DNA of 64,000 nucleotides from Physcomitrium patens (Eukaryota > Streptophyta > Bryopsida > Funariales > Funariaceae): contig NC_037256.1 of NCBI RefSeq assembly GCF_000002425.4, positions 9,421,949 to 9,485,948 of the forward strand, given 5' to 3'. Every line of letters starts with the position of its first letter. Position 1 is the stretch's first letter. This document shows positions 23,747 to 37,032 of the stretch, one piece after another. The translations under genes and the position numbers were made by a program. The notes below the pieces were generated by a model that searched no databases, was not told the origin of the DNA, and saw nothing but the letters and a program-made list of their open reading frames with translations.

Positions 23747-26507
23747 GCATTCACGTACGCTGAACGCTAAATCCTACACATTTTGCAATTTTTATTAGTC
23801 ACGTGAATGGGAACCCTCAAAACATAAAAGCAACGTGGATTTCTCTAATCCCTCTCGTGGGGCACAGTGTAGTCTCAAATTACACCTTGTCAGCAACGTC
23901 AGTCTTTTCAGTGTGTACCCAGTTCTATGATGAGAACCCTTTGTCTCGATCGTATGGAATTTCCAGGTGCAACAAGGACGTTCCAACTTTGTTTTTTACG
24001 ACACTGTCTAATTCATATATCTTTGGTGATTATAATTTGAGCACTCCCTTCAATAAGGCAAGGGTTTAAGTCCTACCTATTTGAGAACAGCATTTGAATA
24101 ATGTTTGTAAGAGTGCAAGCTTGTTACTTCCAATGTCTCCCGCCGCTTCTTCTCCACCATATTCAGGTTCCTATATGGTGTAAAGATTGATGTTAGCCTC
24201 CAGCTTTTGTTAATTCATCATGGTGCATGGACTCCCTCTTGGACACTACCTCGATGCAGAATATTTCTGCACCTTTGTCTCAGCTTTTGCTCATATTGAA
24301 CTCATTTACCCTGTAGGCTCACGTTAATGACCTACGATTACCATTGATAAGCATGTAATTTGTAATGAAACCAGGCTTTGAATTCCACCATCTCAGCATC
24401 AATCCCATGTGCATCACTACCGATTTTACGGAGCCTGCGGCACCCACCTGCACTTATGGATTTGGTGTTATCCATTCCGGAGCTTGGGAAAACTCCTGGC
24501 TTTAGCTGCACAGACCGGTTGAGATACATCTTCAGAATGCATTCTGAGGGAAGAAATCAATCCGCCCGATATCTTCAAATGTGCTAGTGCTGAGTTAGAC
24601 TCAGAATGGCACCCTGAACAGGATATGGACGACGGACAAAGAATACGGGGTTAGATGGCGTTATCAGCAGATGGAGGCTCATGGCCTGCGCAGCAATGTT
24701 CACTATAAGTGGCTATCAATGCTGTGAGTCCTTCGAAGAGAATAGAGCGAGCACATGATATGTTGGACTCGACATCGAAATTCAGGATCAGTCATGGTCG
24801 GTATGCATTGATGAGGTATGAGTTCTTGCAGCACACGAACACACATCCAGATTGCTGGTGTTTATGAAACTTGATCCTCTGCACAGAACAGTGAGTTGCA
24901 GTTCCATCTGTTGTTGCCGAGGTAACCAACTTTTCTATTCACCAACGAATGTCTTAGTAGCAGCTTTCTGGAGTGCAAAAATAGGTCTTTATGGAAGAAG
25001 CTAACCCGCATGAAATTACTTTTTAGTGTGCACCGCAAATGAAGCCGATGGCATACGAGGTTTGTTATAAATGGGGGTGGTATAGCCTGATGGAAGCTTG
25101 GTTGGGGGACATTCAAAAATGGAATGATGTTCTGTGTTACCAGTGTTTCATTTTAGGATATTTGCATGATTGGGGCTCGGAATGTTTAGGTGAGTAGGAA
25201 GCGGGAGGGCAAGTGGAGTGAGAACCTGGCCAAAGGTAAAGCTATGATGTTTGGGAACGAGATTTTGCGCCTAGTGATGGCATCAGCACTGTTCTAGGCA
25301 TATCGTGGTTTATAGGCATGTCGTTACGGAGCATGGAGTCATCAGAGCCAAGTGGGTGCTGCAGTGCCAGTCATGCTCAGCAGGGGACTGGTTCAAGTCC
25401 ACCGTGTCTGCTGGCAGCGCTACTTCTAACCTTTGTGAATCTTTCCTCCTGTTTCAATCTGATGTCGTCTAATGATATTTAATTCCAATTTTAGAAACCG
25501 AATATTGTGCATGAGATAGAATTTGTAGCAAAGCACAGTGTAGTTGGATTCCAAAAGTAATCAATGTTGATTGAAGCATGCAATTAGGGATAGAAGGTAC
25601 CAATAAATAAATTGAGAAAATAAGACAATCAATCATCATAAAAAGAAATTCAAGCATTGTAAAGATGCCGAGGTGTGAGCTAAATAAACCTCCACTAGTT
25701 GAAAGTTTATTCTAATTCACAAGAAGTGAATTATTATGTGAATTTTAGAAGTTGTAGCTATTAATTGAATTCTAATCAAATCACTCTTTATTTTTTCTTA
25801 AATAATCCAATCAATGGAGCCAAAACTATAGCACCAACTCACACTTATAGTAATAAGTCACTCAATAATTTTCATGCAATTAAACAAACTTAATGATATG
25901 TTTTATTTGTATTTTATTTATTATAATAATTATTTAGTTTTTTCTTTTATTTAATTAAAAATTCATCCATTGACCAAAAAAATTCATCTATGAATGAAAA
26001 TTTATCCACATTTAGAAATTTATCTTTAATTTAAATTTCATCAAACATTCATTCATACAAAATCCTAACTTAATTGCATCCTAATCTACTTTGTCTAATC
26101 CAAGGTTCTTCTTACTTACAAGCTCTTGATTGTTGATTTTCAAAATTTCAACCCAATCCACATGTCATTCAACTGCAAACCATTCTTGCCTTGAACCTCC
26201 AATATTTAAAATGTAGTTGCTTGATCTAGCCCACCTTTGTAACAATGCTTAAATACTGCTATTTATGCTGATGAATACAAATTTGAAGGAAGGCCTATCA
26301 CTACAACAAAACTTGGCTATTCTTCTCGCTCTGATTCTTGCAATTAGTCAAAGTATTTTTCTAATTAACCTCATTTATGCATGCCAATCAACACCATGTC
26401 ATTCATTCAATTTCCATCCAAAAATTATGTATTTAATGGATCTATTACATGAATTTCTTTAAAGAACTGTGATGATTTTTCATTAAAAGACTTATTTAAT
26501 AATCGTG
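23747..26507. other. Flank outside the inverted repeat, no recognised gene
   Basis: 23747 to about 25450 has mixed base composition unlike the AT-rich repeats, and may be low-copy host DNA. The open frames are short (at most 88 codons) and show no domain I recognise. From 25450 to 26507 the sequence is AT-rich. The region has no inverted partner on the left side of the repeat. Confidence 0.5.
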
Positions 26508-26512
26508 AACTA
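26508..26512 (+). repeat. Target-site duplication of RT-D, left (ACTAT)
   Basis: ACTAT directly precedes the 5' LTR and is repeated at 32830-32834 directly after the 3' LTR. Five bases is the normal length for gypsy integrases. Confidence 0.9.
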
Positions 26513-27057
26513 TTATCATAGACATACATATTTATCCGTGATAATTATTTAGATAATAAGAATAGATAGAAGTAAGTCAAAGTAGAGAAATATGGTATTA
26601 TCTTGTGGAAAGCTTCGTAGAAGCTTTACAAACGTTGCTTGCTTTTACACATATCTACAGGTGATTGATAGGTTGAAAACTTGGCCAACAAGGATGCCAC
26701 GTGTTAATATATTGACTACTTATAGTACAAGTTGGACATATGGCGCATACCTAGGAAACTTGCCTTGTAAATTAGACATGTATCCTACAAGTTGGATGCA
26801 TATTAGAGGTCTTATAGCATGTTTCCATGTATTTCTTACTTAAGTAATATATATAGAGACAAAAGTGAGGCCCTCCTCACTCTTGTCAATTCCTTTCTTG
26901 CTTTTAGTCTAGTTTCAAGAGTCTTATGTTTTCTAATCTTTGGCAATAGCCATTCCAATTCTTCCTTGAATATATATACTTTCTTCTATTTTGTCACTTT
27001 TCTTTTGATACAGATTCCACGAGTTTATGTATCTTCTTCTAGTTTGTGTCTTTGATA
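26513..27057 (+). repeat. RT-D 5' LTR (545 bp)
   Basis: Begins TATCATAG (TG changed to TA) and ends TTTGATA (CA changed to TA). TATA box at 26848-26855. The predicted RNA start word ACTCTTGTCAA is at 26879-26889, 31 bp downstream. The LTR is longer than its 3' partner mainly because of extra sequence near 27000-27040. Confidence 0.92.
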
Positions 27058-27059
27058 GA

Positions 27060-27070
27060 TTGACAAGAGT
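27060..27070 (+). promoter_or_regulatory. RT-D predicted self-priming primer binding site
   Basis: TTGACAAGAGT starts after a 2-nt gap from the LTR end. It is the exact reverse complement of ACTCTTGTCAA at 26879-26889 in the 5' LTR and at 32682-32692 in the 3' LTR. If used, minus-strand DNA would start here from the 5' end of the element's own RNA. Confidence 0.78.
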
Positions 27071-27264
27071 ATATATACAATATCAAAGCTTTGTCTTTTT
27101 TTAATTAAGAGCGGATTACCTCTTTCTCTTGATAAGGCATAAGCGTATTAGAAGTTGTAGAATACCCTCTTTTAAACTGATATTGTTTCTAGATTTTTTT
27201 ATTTTTTTGGTTCTTAAGTATTGTATTTTGTGAAAATAGACACCTTTCTTTTTATTGTGCTAGC

Positions 27265-28263
27265 ATGGCAAAGCTTGCTGAAATGAAGAGTACAATGGCT
27301 CAAATGCAAGAGCAAATGAGAGAGTTAATACTTGTAATGTATCAACTCAGTCTACCACCACAAGGAGCAACAAGATTATCAAGCAATGAAGATATAGAGA
27401 TGATTGGAGTTGCTTCAATATCTACATCATACCATACTATTGCTTCTACAATAAAATATTATTCAAGTTTCAAGGAACCAAAAATTGGATTGCGTGAGGA
27501 GTTTGATGGCACAAGATCTAAGTTTTGAGGATTTATTAATCAAGTATAACTAGTGATTGAACTACAACCTCAAAGTTATTCAACTCAAAGATCACAAGTC
27601 AAGTTTATTAGAAAAATACTTTCAAATTCTACTTTATCATGGTTTTCATCATTTCTTGAACGATGTGATCCAATATTAGATAATTTGAAAGGATTCTTAG
27701 TGGAATTTTGATCTATGTATAGAGAACATAATGCAATTCGTGTTGTAACTAAGAAGATTTGTATCTTGCAACAAGATAATTGATCAGCGATATTATGTGC
27801 TTCACAATTTTGACAATTAGCAATAGATATCAAGTAAGATGATGCAGCACTCATTAGCCAATTTTTCTACGGATTACAATATGAAATAAAGAAATTGATG
27901 CTTAATTTATCTGATCTTTAGACATTGAGTCAAGCAATTGATTTTGTTGTGAAATATAAAAATCGACTTTTTGAATTTTGATCTAAGAATTGTATAAGGA
28001 AACTTCAATGTTATTACAATTCAATGACAATTCCAACAACTTTTCAATCTAAACATTTGGAAGTAGAAGACATGGAAATTGATGCAGCACATTTTAAATC
28101 TCTTATCGAATAAGAAAAGACTCGTAGGTGTCAAGAAGGACTATATTTATATTGTAGAGAAGCTAAGCACACTACTCAATATTATCCAAAGAAACAACAC
28201 GACTACAAAATGAGGAGTATTGCTATCAAAGATGAAAATATATCAAAAAATAAATTTGTCTAG
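27265..28263 (+). pseudogene. RT-D gag, broken
   Basis: Starts with an ATG and a Met/Gln-rich N-terminus also seen in RT-A; the first stop is at 27526. A FDGTRSKF block near 27500-27525 and a decayed zinc knuckle at about 28140-28185 mark capsid and nucleocapsid. The gag frame ends at TAG 28261-28263, after A AAA AAT at about 28245, an XXXYYYZ-type heptamer. Protease is in the -1 frame relative to gag, as in RT-A. Confidence 0.8.
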
Positions 28264-28268
28264 TTACA

Positions 28269-28880
28269 ATGGAGACCATACGGCTCGAATCTTGTACAAT
28301 TCCTAATGAAGGTCCTATTCTCTCCTCAAAATCCTCTCTTTGTTTTATAATAGATGTATGTTTAGGATCTAATAATTGCAAAGCCTCTGCTTTAATAGAT
28401 TCAAGAGCCTCAGCTTGTTTTTTAGATGAAGAATTTGTTAAAAGTCATAATATACAGTTAGTACAAAAAACTAAACCTGTACACGTAGAAGTCATAGATG
28501 GTCATCTATTATCTTCTAAAGATGTTATTCATAAAATACTTCGTATAGATGTAATAATAAATAGTCATAAAAGTTGTATAATTTTTAATATAATTAAATC
28601 TCCCTCTAATCCTGTCATTTTAGGTTTATCATGGCTACAAAAGTATAATCTTGTGATAGATTGGATTTCTTATAAACTTGACTTTTTTTCAAACATCATT
28701 AAGAATTTTTCTAATCCAGTAGAAAGCCATGAGTCCAATGTAGCCAAACTTGTACTTATAGGTGCAAAAGTTTTTTTGCATGCCAAAAAAGAAAGATCAT
28801 CTTTTGTTATTTATGCCACATCTATTTCAAATAACGGAAAGATTTTAAATAAAATTCTAAGTCAATATCAAGATTTTTAA
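28269..28880 (+). pseudogene. RT-D protease region
   Basis: A 203-codon open stretch, aligned along its length with the RT-A protease. The catalytic triplet reads D-S-R (Arg codon AGA at 28404-28406) where RT-A and RT-C have D-S-G, so the retropepsin should be inactive. The ILGLSWLQKYN block is present. The open frame runs directly towards RT in the same frame. Confidence 0.88.
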
Positions 28881-30290
28881 GATATTTTTGAAAAAAAGAA
28901 TGTAGATATTTTCTCAAAGCATTGCATATATGATTGCTCAATCAATCTTAAAGAAGGAACTTAGCTGCCATTTGATTCAATCTATGGTTTATCACAAAAT
29001 GAGTTGGCTGAACTCAAGAAGTACATTGATGAAAACTTGGCTGTGAATTTTATACACCATTCAAAATTTCTTGCAAGAGCTCCTATCTTATTTCTGAAGA
29101 AAAAAGATGGATCATTGCGAATGTATGTGGATTATCGAGGACTCAACAAGATTACCATCAAGAATAGATATCCTTTGCTTTTGATATTTGGACTTCTTGA
29201 TCAATTAAATCAAGCTAAGATTTATACAAAAATAGATCTACAATGAAGATACAATTTGGTCTGTATTAAAGAAGGAGATGAATGAAAGACTGCATTTCAA
29301 ACAAGGTATGGACACTTTGAATATAATGTCATCCTTTTTGGACTCGCTAATGCACCAGCTGTTTTTCAACATCTTACGAATGATATTTTTTGTGAGTTTT
29401 TAGATGATTTTGTTGTCTTTTATTTAGACGATATTTTAATCTACTCTAAAAATATAAATAAACATAAAGTTCATGTTCATCATGTGTTACAAAAACTTAG
29501 AAATGTAGGATTATATGTTAAGATGGAAAAGTGAGTATTCCACAGTACTCAAGTAAACTTCTTAGGATACATCATTTCAAACAATGGTCTAATGATGGAT
29601 CCTAATAAAGTTCACACAATCATGTGCTGGAAGATTCCAAAAACAGTAAAAAATGTATAATATTTTTTAGAATTTATCAATAACTATTGAATCTTCATCA
29701 AGAACTTTTTCCAAGTTGCAGTGCCACTTATATGCTTAACTTGTAAAGACAAGCTCGAGTGGAGTAAAGAAGCAGAATCATCATTTGAAGCTTTGGAAAA
29801 AACTTTTATTTTTGCACCAATCTTGCATCGCATCGACTTCTCAAAAGAATTTTTTATAAAGACAGATGTATTTGACTTTGCTTTGAAAGCAGTCTTATCA
29901 CAAATAAGAATAGATAGCAAACTTCATCCAGTAGCTTTTCATTTAAGAAATTTTTTAACAATACAAATTAATTATGAAATCTACGACAAAGAACTTCTTG
30001 TAATGGTAGATTCTTTTCAAGAATGGCATCATTACATAGAAGGTACTTCAAGTCCAATCACCATATATATGGATCACAAGAATCTCGAGTATTTCATGTC
30101 AACACGTATTTTGAATTGTCGCCAAGCTCATTGGAGCATGTCTTTGTCAAGATTCGAGTTAATTATCACTTATTGGCCAAGAAAAAAACAAAGTTTATCT
30201 GATGCCCTTTCTAGACATTCTTATCTTACACCAAAAGAAGGAGAAGCAACTTTAGATCAACAAAAGATAATTTTATTGAAGCTAAAATAA
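28881..30290 (+). pseudogene. RT-D reverse transcriptase and RNase H, broken
   Basis: RT blocks run from about 28980. [20 protein letters not shown] and, near 29420, FYLDDILIYSK keep both catalytic Asp. Stops lie at 29244 and several later sites. The connection and RNase H (29721-30290) are open for 189 codons and include YMDHKNLEYFM and SDALSRHSYL; the first RNase H Asp sits in KTDVFDFAL. Parent function: copying element RNA to DNA and removing the RNA strand. Confidence 0.9.
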
Positions 30291-30389
30291 TTTCATCTTT
30301 GAGCAATGAAATCAACATTGACTATTGATTTGACTTTTTTTCAAGCAGATCTAAGTAGACCTTCTTATTCATGATATTAAAAACAATTC

Positions 30390-31300
30390 CTCTAAGTCTC
30401 AAGATACTTCTAAGTTTGAGTTTAAGAAGAACCTATTCTATTTTGAAGGATGCTTATATGTTCCAAAAAGAAAAGCACAATTATGTGCTCTTAAAGCTCA
30501 TCATAATTTCCTTGTAATAAGATATTTTGGATATAATAAGACTTTGGAGCTTATATCTAGAGATTTCTGATGGCCTCAAATATGAAAGGTTGTTAAAGAA
30601 TTTGTACAGACATGTGATATTTGTTCAAGATCAAAAACTCCTCGTCATCGACCTTATGGACTCTTCCAACTATTATCTATACTAGAACAACCATGGTCTT
30701 TTGTTTCTATGGATTTTATCATGGATCTTATAATTTCAAGTTCATATGATTCCATATTTGTGATTGTAGATTGTTTCACTAGGATGGCACATTTTGTACC
30801 ATATATAAAATCTATCACAAGTGAAGAAATAACTAAACTCTTTTTTGACAACATCTATTACTATCATAGATTACTAAGGGATATTATATGAGACAAAGGA
30901 ATATAATTTTTATCAAGATTTTGGAGAACTTTTTTCAAGATATTGAAGGTGGATATAAACTATCTTTGGCTTTGTACCATCAAATTGATGGACAAACAGA
31001 ACAGATAAATTAAGTTTTAGTGTAGTATTTGAGATGTACCATCAATTATCAATAAGATGATTGGATAATTTTTTTGCCATTGGCAAAGTTTGCTTATAAT
31101 AATTTGATACATTCTTCTACTCAACAAACATCTTTCTTTGCCAATTATGATTATCATCCATGATTTGACACTTTTGACTTTTTTAAAGTTGATAATCTTA
31201 CACCGGAAGATGTAACAAATCAATTATTAGATCTATATGTAATAATTAAGGTATAATTAAAGGAAGCTCAAGAACAACAAAAATCCAATGTAAATGTCTA
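30390..31300 (+). pseudogene. RT-D integrase, broken
   Basis: The zinc region HHCC is recognisable near 30500-30640, ending CDICSRSKTPRHRPYGL. The core follows with MDFIMDL and, after several stops, a decayed DDE core to about 31000. The integrase would join element DNA to the host chromosome. Frameshifts and stops leave no usable frame. Confidence 0.85.
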
Positions 31301-31466
31301 TCGTAAGAAAAAACCTCAATTTTATGTGGGAGATAAAGTATGATTACTTTGTCGCAATATTAAAACTATGCATACTTGTGACAAGATAGATTATCTTAGG
31401 CTTAGACCATTTTTTATTTATGAATAGATCAATCTAGTTGCTTATTGATTATACCTTCGTGAGTCT

Positions 31467-31733
31467 ATGAAAATCCATCCTATATTCCATATGTCTTTAC
31501 TTGAGCCATATGAGACAATGGATATACAAAGAAAGAAACAAATGCCACCACCTCTTATAGAAATAGACAATAATGAAGAATTTGAGGTGGAAGAAGTCTT
31601 AAATTCAAGGCATTGCTTAAATAGGTTAGAATATCTAATACATTGGTATAGATATGACATTAATGAATGTATATGGAAGCCATCAAAGAATCTAGAAAAT
31701 ACATCAGCCAAAGTTAAAGAATTTCATCAATGA
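31467..31733 (+). pseudogene. RT-D chromodomain C-terminus
   Basis: An 88-codon open piece. The integrase C-terminal block IHPIFHMSLLEPY is followed by FEVEEVLNSR, LEYLIHWYRYDINE and IWKPSKNLENT. This is the three-strand-plus-helix pattern of a chromodomain, which in chromoviruses steers integration to modified histones. The aromatic-cage Trp of the usual HWKGY motif is kept, but the following K-G is Y-R. Confidence 0.88.
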
Positions 31734-32302
31734 CATCCATCAAAACCAAAATAAAGAGTCAAAAAATTCTTTGCTATAAAGCAAAACAAGCCCCATGGAG
31801 ATTTCATTCTATCTTTTATTATCATTTTTTTGGATTTTTTAGTGCTTAAGACATGAAGAACCAACAACTAGCAGATTTAATTCAAGAGCTATCATTTGTT
31901 GAACTACTAAATGACACATTATGACTATCACAACCTTTGGGACGAAAAAATTGAGATAAAGATCCTCAAAAATGACATATTTTTCCTCGAATAGATGGCA
32001 AGATATAACACATTTGGTACCACGAGCTTGGAAGGGACTTCCAATATTTAGTGATACTTTTAGAGGTAGAAACCACTCTTAATGGTATTACTAATGTTTT
32101 ATTTGAAAGAAGTTGTAAAGGCCTCAATAATGATCAAATATCATGGTGGTCTTTTCACCCTGGTATATAACATTATCGATGGTTGAAGGGACCTATCAAC
32201 TATCTTTGAAAAGAACAAAGATCAGAGTATATGGCAAATACAATTTGATGCATCTTGAATTTCATTAATATATAATCACTACTCCTCGTGGAACTCATCC
32301 CT

Positions 32303-32316
32303 AGAAGGGGGGATAA
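32303..32316 (+). promoter_or_regulatory. RT-D polypurine tract
   Basis: AGAAGGGGGGA then TAA, directly before the 3' LTR; the normal site for plus-strand DNA priming. Confidence 0.85.
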
Positions 32317-32829
32317 TGTCACGCACATACATATTTATCTTGATAATTATCTAGATAATAAGAATAAGTAGAAGTAAGTCAAAATAGATAATTATGATAT
32401 TATCTTGTGAAAAGCTTCCTAAAAGCTTCATAGACATTGCTTTACCTTTATACATGTCTATAGGTGATTGATAAGTTGAAAACTTGGCCAACAAGGAGGC
32501 CACATGTTGACGTGTTGACTACTTGTAGTATAAGTTGGACATATGGCATATATCAAAGAAACTTTCCTTGCAAATTAGACATGTGTCTTGCAAGTTGGAC
32601 GCATATTAGAGGTCCTATAGCATGTTGCCATATATTTCTTAGTTAAGTAGTATATATAGAGGCAAGAATGAGGCCTTCATCACTCTTGTCAACTCCTTTC
32701 TTGCTTTTAGTCTAGTTTCAAGAGTCTTATGTTTTCTAATCTTTGGCAATAGCTATTCCAATTCTTCCTTGAATATACATACTTTTTTCTATTTTGTCAC
32801 TTTTCTTCTCGTAGTTTGTGTCCTTGATA
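32317..32829 (+). repeat. RT-D 3' LTR (513 bp)
   Basis: Begins TGTCACGCAC and ends CTTGATA, followed by the target duplication ACTAT. TATA box at 32651-32658 and start word ACTCTTGTCAA at 32682-32692, again 31 bp apart. Confidence 0.92.
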
Positions 32830-32834
32830 ACTAT
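32830..32834 (+). repeat. Target-site duplication of RT-D, right (ACTAT)
   Basis: Identical to 26508-26512. Confidence 0.9.
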
Positions 32835-35800
32835 AACATGACTTCTTCAATCTAAAGCTTCTTTTTTACTACAATATATGCTTTGAGTCTATCAACCAAT
32901 GACCTCAATCATTTTTTTTCTTTTAGCCTATGTCTTTTAAACCAAGATGGTGAATTTGTGAAGTATGAAAAATCCTCATATCAAATGCTAAACTCCAATT
33001 AGCTTCAATATAGCTACCACTATTATTAACAAGAAGTTTTTGTTCTTTGGTTCTTATAATATATTTGAATCTTGATTGATCACAACAATTCTAATATGTT
33101 GTTGTAGAATTATCATCCATTCCTATTATACACAATTGTAATACTATACCACTTTATTCAAGGAAAGAAATTCCTAATACAAAAAAAAAATAAAAAAATA
33201 AAAAAATACCAAGTAGTATTTTTTCTTCTATAGCCATTGATCACATATCTACAATGCCTCTGCTTCACGCACAAGTTGAGAACAAAAAAACAAGAATCGT
33301 TGCCTTAGAATACTTTAATAGTTCTATGATGCACGAGAAGGAATGAATGCCACATGTAATTGACAAGTATATAAAAATAACATACACAATTTCCTCTATG
33401 AAGGAACAGCCACACTATAAAAGAACATCTTCTTAAAAACCAAAACTAAGGAAAGGAGGGTGCAAAATGCAACCACAATTTAATGTAGATAATGCCTTGA
33501 TTCTACTAGACAAATTCTTTAATAGTCCCAAAATTCTAGCTGCTCTTCTTTTAACAATAGTTCAAAATTCAAGTTTCTAGTGAGAGGGAGGAAATCAACA
33601 ACTATGACAAATCATATTAACTGCCTCATTTTTGACTGTACCAAAATCACCAAAACCAGCAACCACATATGAAAAATTAAAGAAAAAAGAAATAGAAAGT
33701 CTGATAACAACTTTGAACTCTTTTTTTTTAACTCTATAACAATATATTATTAAAAAATTAAATTAAAAAAAAAATTTACACCCTCAAAGCCACACTTTTT
33801 AAGAATAAAAAACAAAAAAATTAAAAGGAGGTTGGATTTAGGGTGGCCCCAAACCCTTTTGGCAAAGAGGCTACTACATATAAGAAGTAGCTTCTTCCTC
33901 TTGTCATCATTTTTTTTTTTTTTTTTTTTTTTTTTATCTTTTTTTTTTAACTTTTTTATTCACTTCTTTATTTTTTTCTTTTTCTTGATTTCTTTTACTT
34001 CTATTATATTTTTTTCTATTCCTTGATTTATTTTTAATTTTTTTCTATTAACATATATATATATATTAAAAATTATTAAAAAAATAAAATATTATTTTTT
34101 CTTTTGATAAAAGGACTATTTTCTTTAGGCTATTATTTAATATTAACTAACAAAGAACATATTCATTATAGAAATTTTTTTTAATAAATTCTACTCTAGC
34201 TTATATATCTGCTATTAAAAGTCTATTTTCTATTTTTTTCTAAAAATTCTACTAATAATATAAATTCCATAAATTTATTTTAATTGATGGATTAATTAAA
34301 AATATAATTTGAAGTCATTCAATTATATAAATATTAAGATTGGAGATTCTTTTTGATTATTTATAAGAATTTAGAAGAATTTATAAGTTACAAAAGTCTT
34401 ATTGAAAGAAAAGTCATAAAACTAGAATCTTAGTATATCTTAGAGGCAATTATCTTAGTAAATTTAGTATTTCTACTTATTGTTAAGTATGAAGGATTAG
34501 TTATTGAGACCAATGTCTTCATTTTCTTTCTATCTATATATATTACTTACAAAAATCCTATCAATGATTACTTAGTAGTTAGAAGAAGTATGAAAAAAAC
34601 TTCATGTCTTTCTAGTTAATTATATAGAAAATATAAATTGATTTTATAACTATAAAAAATTAACAAGATAGGAAAATATAACTTTAAATATATATTATTA
34701 TTATAAAAATTTTATATTTTTTTTAGAATTTATTTAGAATTTATTAAGAATTTTTATGAAAGCTTTTAAGTCCTTAGTAAAATTGAATTTTACAATCTTG
34801 GGAGCTATAATGAAAAAATGAAGGATGATTCAAAGGCCATATAAAGTTTGTAGGCTAATTAGGTGTTTTTAAAAACCATGGTGAAGTCAAAAATGCAAAA
34901 ATGTTAGTTTTACTAATAAGAAATAGGAGGGCTAATACCTAGTCTAGTCCTTATAGAAAAATAGGTATGCAAGTTCCATATGGGTTGTAACACCTTAAAT
35001 ATAGATAGGAAGTTAAGACTAAGGGCTTATGGCCTCACTTAAAAATCAATATATACTACTTGTGAGCCTTGGTGAGGCTCGAATTCTTAATCTCTTAAGT
35101 AAATTATTCTTGAGGTAAAAATTATTCACTTATTTTTTTTATTATTTACCTTTGATTTTTAACCTATTATAACTTATTCATAGTAACTTGGATTTAAATT
35201 TTTTTTATGCCATTGAAAAGATAAAAATTTATCTATTTAAAAATACATGTTTTATTTTTTACTTTTATCTTTTTACTTGATGAAAATCTAAAAAAAAAAT
35301 TGTGACTAGTTTTGTAGTATATAATTACTTGATTGTACTTGTTTCATTTTTTTTGTATTATTCTATTTTTTTTCTTATTCTTACTACTTCAATTTTATAC
35401 AACTAATTACAAGCAACTCTTAATTGAAGCCATCTTGTAATTTGAGTTGATGGATAAATATTATCTTCACAATTTATTCATAAAATCTATAATTTTTTAT
35501 GAAATAATTATATTTTTTGTGCCAAGTATCTAAGTGAGTTAAATCAATGACTCACATATGGTAATTATCTAAGGTAACTTGAAGAGCCAAAAAATCCACA
35601 GCTTTAGCTCCAAAAATAAGTTCTTATTTAACGTTGGATATATTTGATTTTATATTTTATCAAGACTAAAAATAGTAGTATTAAGAACTACTTAATTATA
35701 CATATAAAAGATTATAATTAATATTAATTTTTTATTTATTTTAATATTTATAATACTTTTGAAATAAAAGAACTTTGGAAGAATTTAAGCTATTCACTAA

Positions 35801-36240
35801 AGTAAGATGACATAATTCTATAATGAAAGAAAAAAGAAGAAATTAAAATATTAGGAAAAAATATATAAAAATTAATATAATATGATCTTCTTCCAATGAA
35901 AAGAATGTAGATTATAAGTTATAGAAGTTTATATATCCTTTAGATTGTTTTAATTGGCTATTTTTTTTTATTTTAATACTAGCTCACATAAATAGGTACC
36001 TATGTGAATTAGATTCAAATTCACATCACTTCTTTTATAATCACTTTTGTAGCCAACTATCCAACAACTTCATGATGCTAATTTATTGCAAATTATCTCT
36101 AAATGCTATAAAACCTTTTTTTTTTTTTTGTATAGGATTTATAATCTCATAATAAATAGAAGAAATAGTATTTTAGTAGAATTAAGCTTTATTTTTAGAA
36201 TTCTTTTACTTCCTTAATGAATCAAAATCCAATTTTTTCT
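32835..36240. other. AT-rich stretch without recognised genes
   Basis: No coding remains I can support. It contains a T(26) run at 33910-33935 and short TA runs near 34050. The right end may hold the 3' flank or LTR of RT-E, but I could not place one. Confidence 0.5.
33910..33935. repeat. T(26) homopolymer
   Basis: Pure T run followed closely by a second shorter T run. Confidence 0.95.
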
Positions 36241-37032
36241 AATAAAAATCAAGTTTAACGTTGTATGGCTAGAATTCTACTAAACTTCAGTAATGAGAGT
36301 ATAACTTGTTTTTTCATTATGAGCTAATTTTTTTATATTTTATATTCTTTACATCTATTTTAAAATATTCTTATTAGAAATAATTTACTATTTCATGTTT
36401 CTAATTGCAAAGAATTGTTGTTAAAAATTTCTTGAATATTATAAGGACCTAATTAGAAAGCATCAAATTTACTAGAAAAATCCATTCTACTAGCATCTTA
36501 TAATAATACTAATATTTTTGGTTGTAAGACTCTCTTCTTGTATTTTTTTATCATAAGTAATTTTCTTCTTTCTTTGAATTTCTTCTAATTTTTTGAGCTT
36601 TAGTCTTTCAAATTTTATGAAGGTCATTTAATTATTTTGATCTATTTCTCAAGGATTTTTAGATGGTTAATCTATCATCTAATGTTATTTTTTAAAAATT
36701 GACTCAAATTCAATTGATAGTATAACTTCTATTCTATATACTAAAAAAAATGAAGTAGCCTTGGTTGTAACCTCATAGGTTGTACAATAAGCTGTCAAGA
36801 TTTTTAGTAATTTGATATATTAATCTTTCTTTGAAACTTGTATTTTTTTTCTTAGGATATTAAATAAAATTTGATTCATTCTTTTTGTATGACCATTAGT
36901 TTGTAGATGGTGAAGAATTGTCATACAATAGTTTATAATAAATCTAGTAATCATCTCTTCTACCACACTATTCAAGAAGTGTATACCTCAATTACTAATC
37001 AAGATTTTGAAACAATCAAATTGAATAATGAT

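Larger units (their letters stand above)
26513..32829 (+). mobile_element. RT-D: complete but old chromovirus (6,317 bp)
   Basis: Two LTRs, a self-priming-type primer site, gag, protease, RT, RNase H, integrase, a C-terminal chromodomain, a polypurine tract and a perfect 5-bp target duplication are all present in the standard gypsy order. By eye the LTRs differ at roughly one base in ten, so the insertion is old. Stops are scattered through all genes. It shares its LTR family with RT-A, RT-C and RT-F and is the best reference for where their ends lie. Confidence 0.95.

Noticed and set aside
25355-25430. tRNA- or SINE-like stretch with GGTTCAAGTCC (B-box-like) and short inverted repeats
   Set aside because: No D, anticodon or T arm can be folded around it, no matching A box at the right distance and no poly(A) tail or duplication.
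26579-26640. Heat-shock elements in the RT-D LTR (GAAAGCTTCGTAGAAGC)
   Set aside because: GAA and TTC units are present but not at the regular 5-bp steps of a heat-shock element, unlike RT-G.
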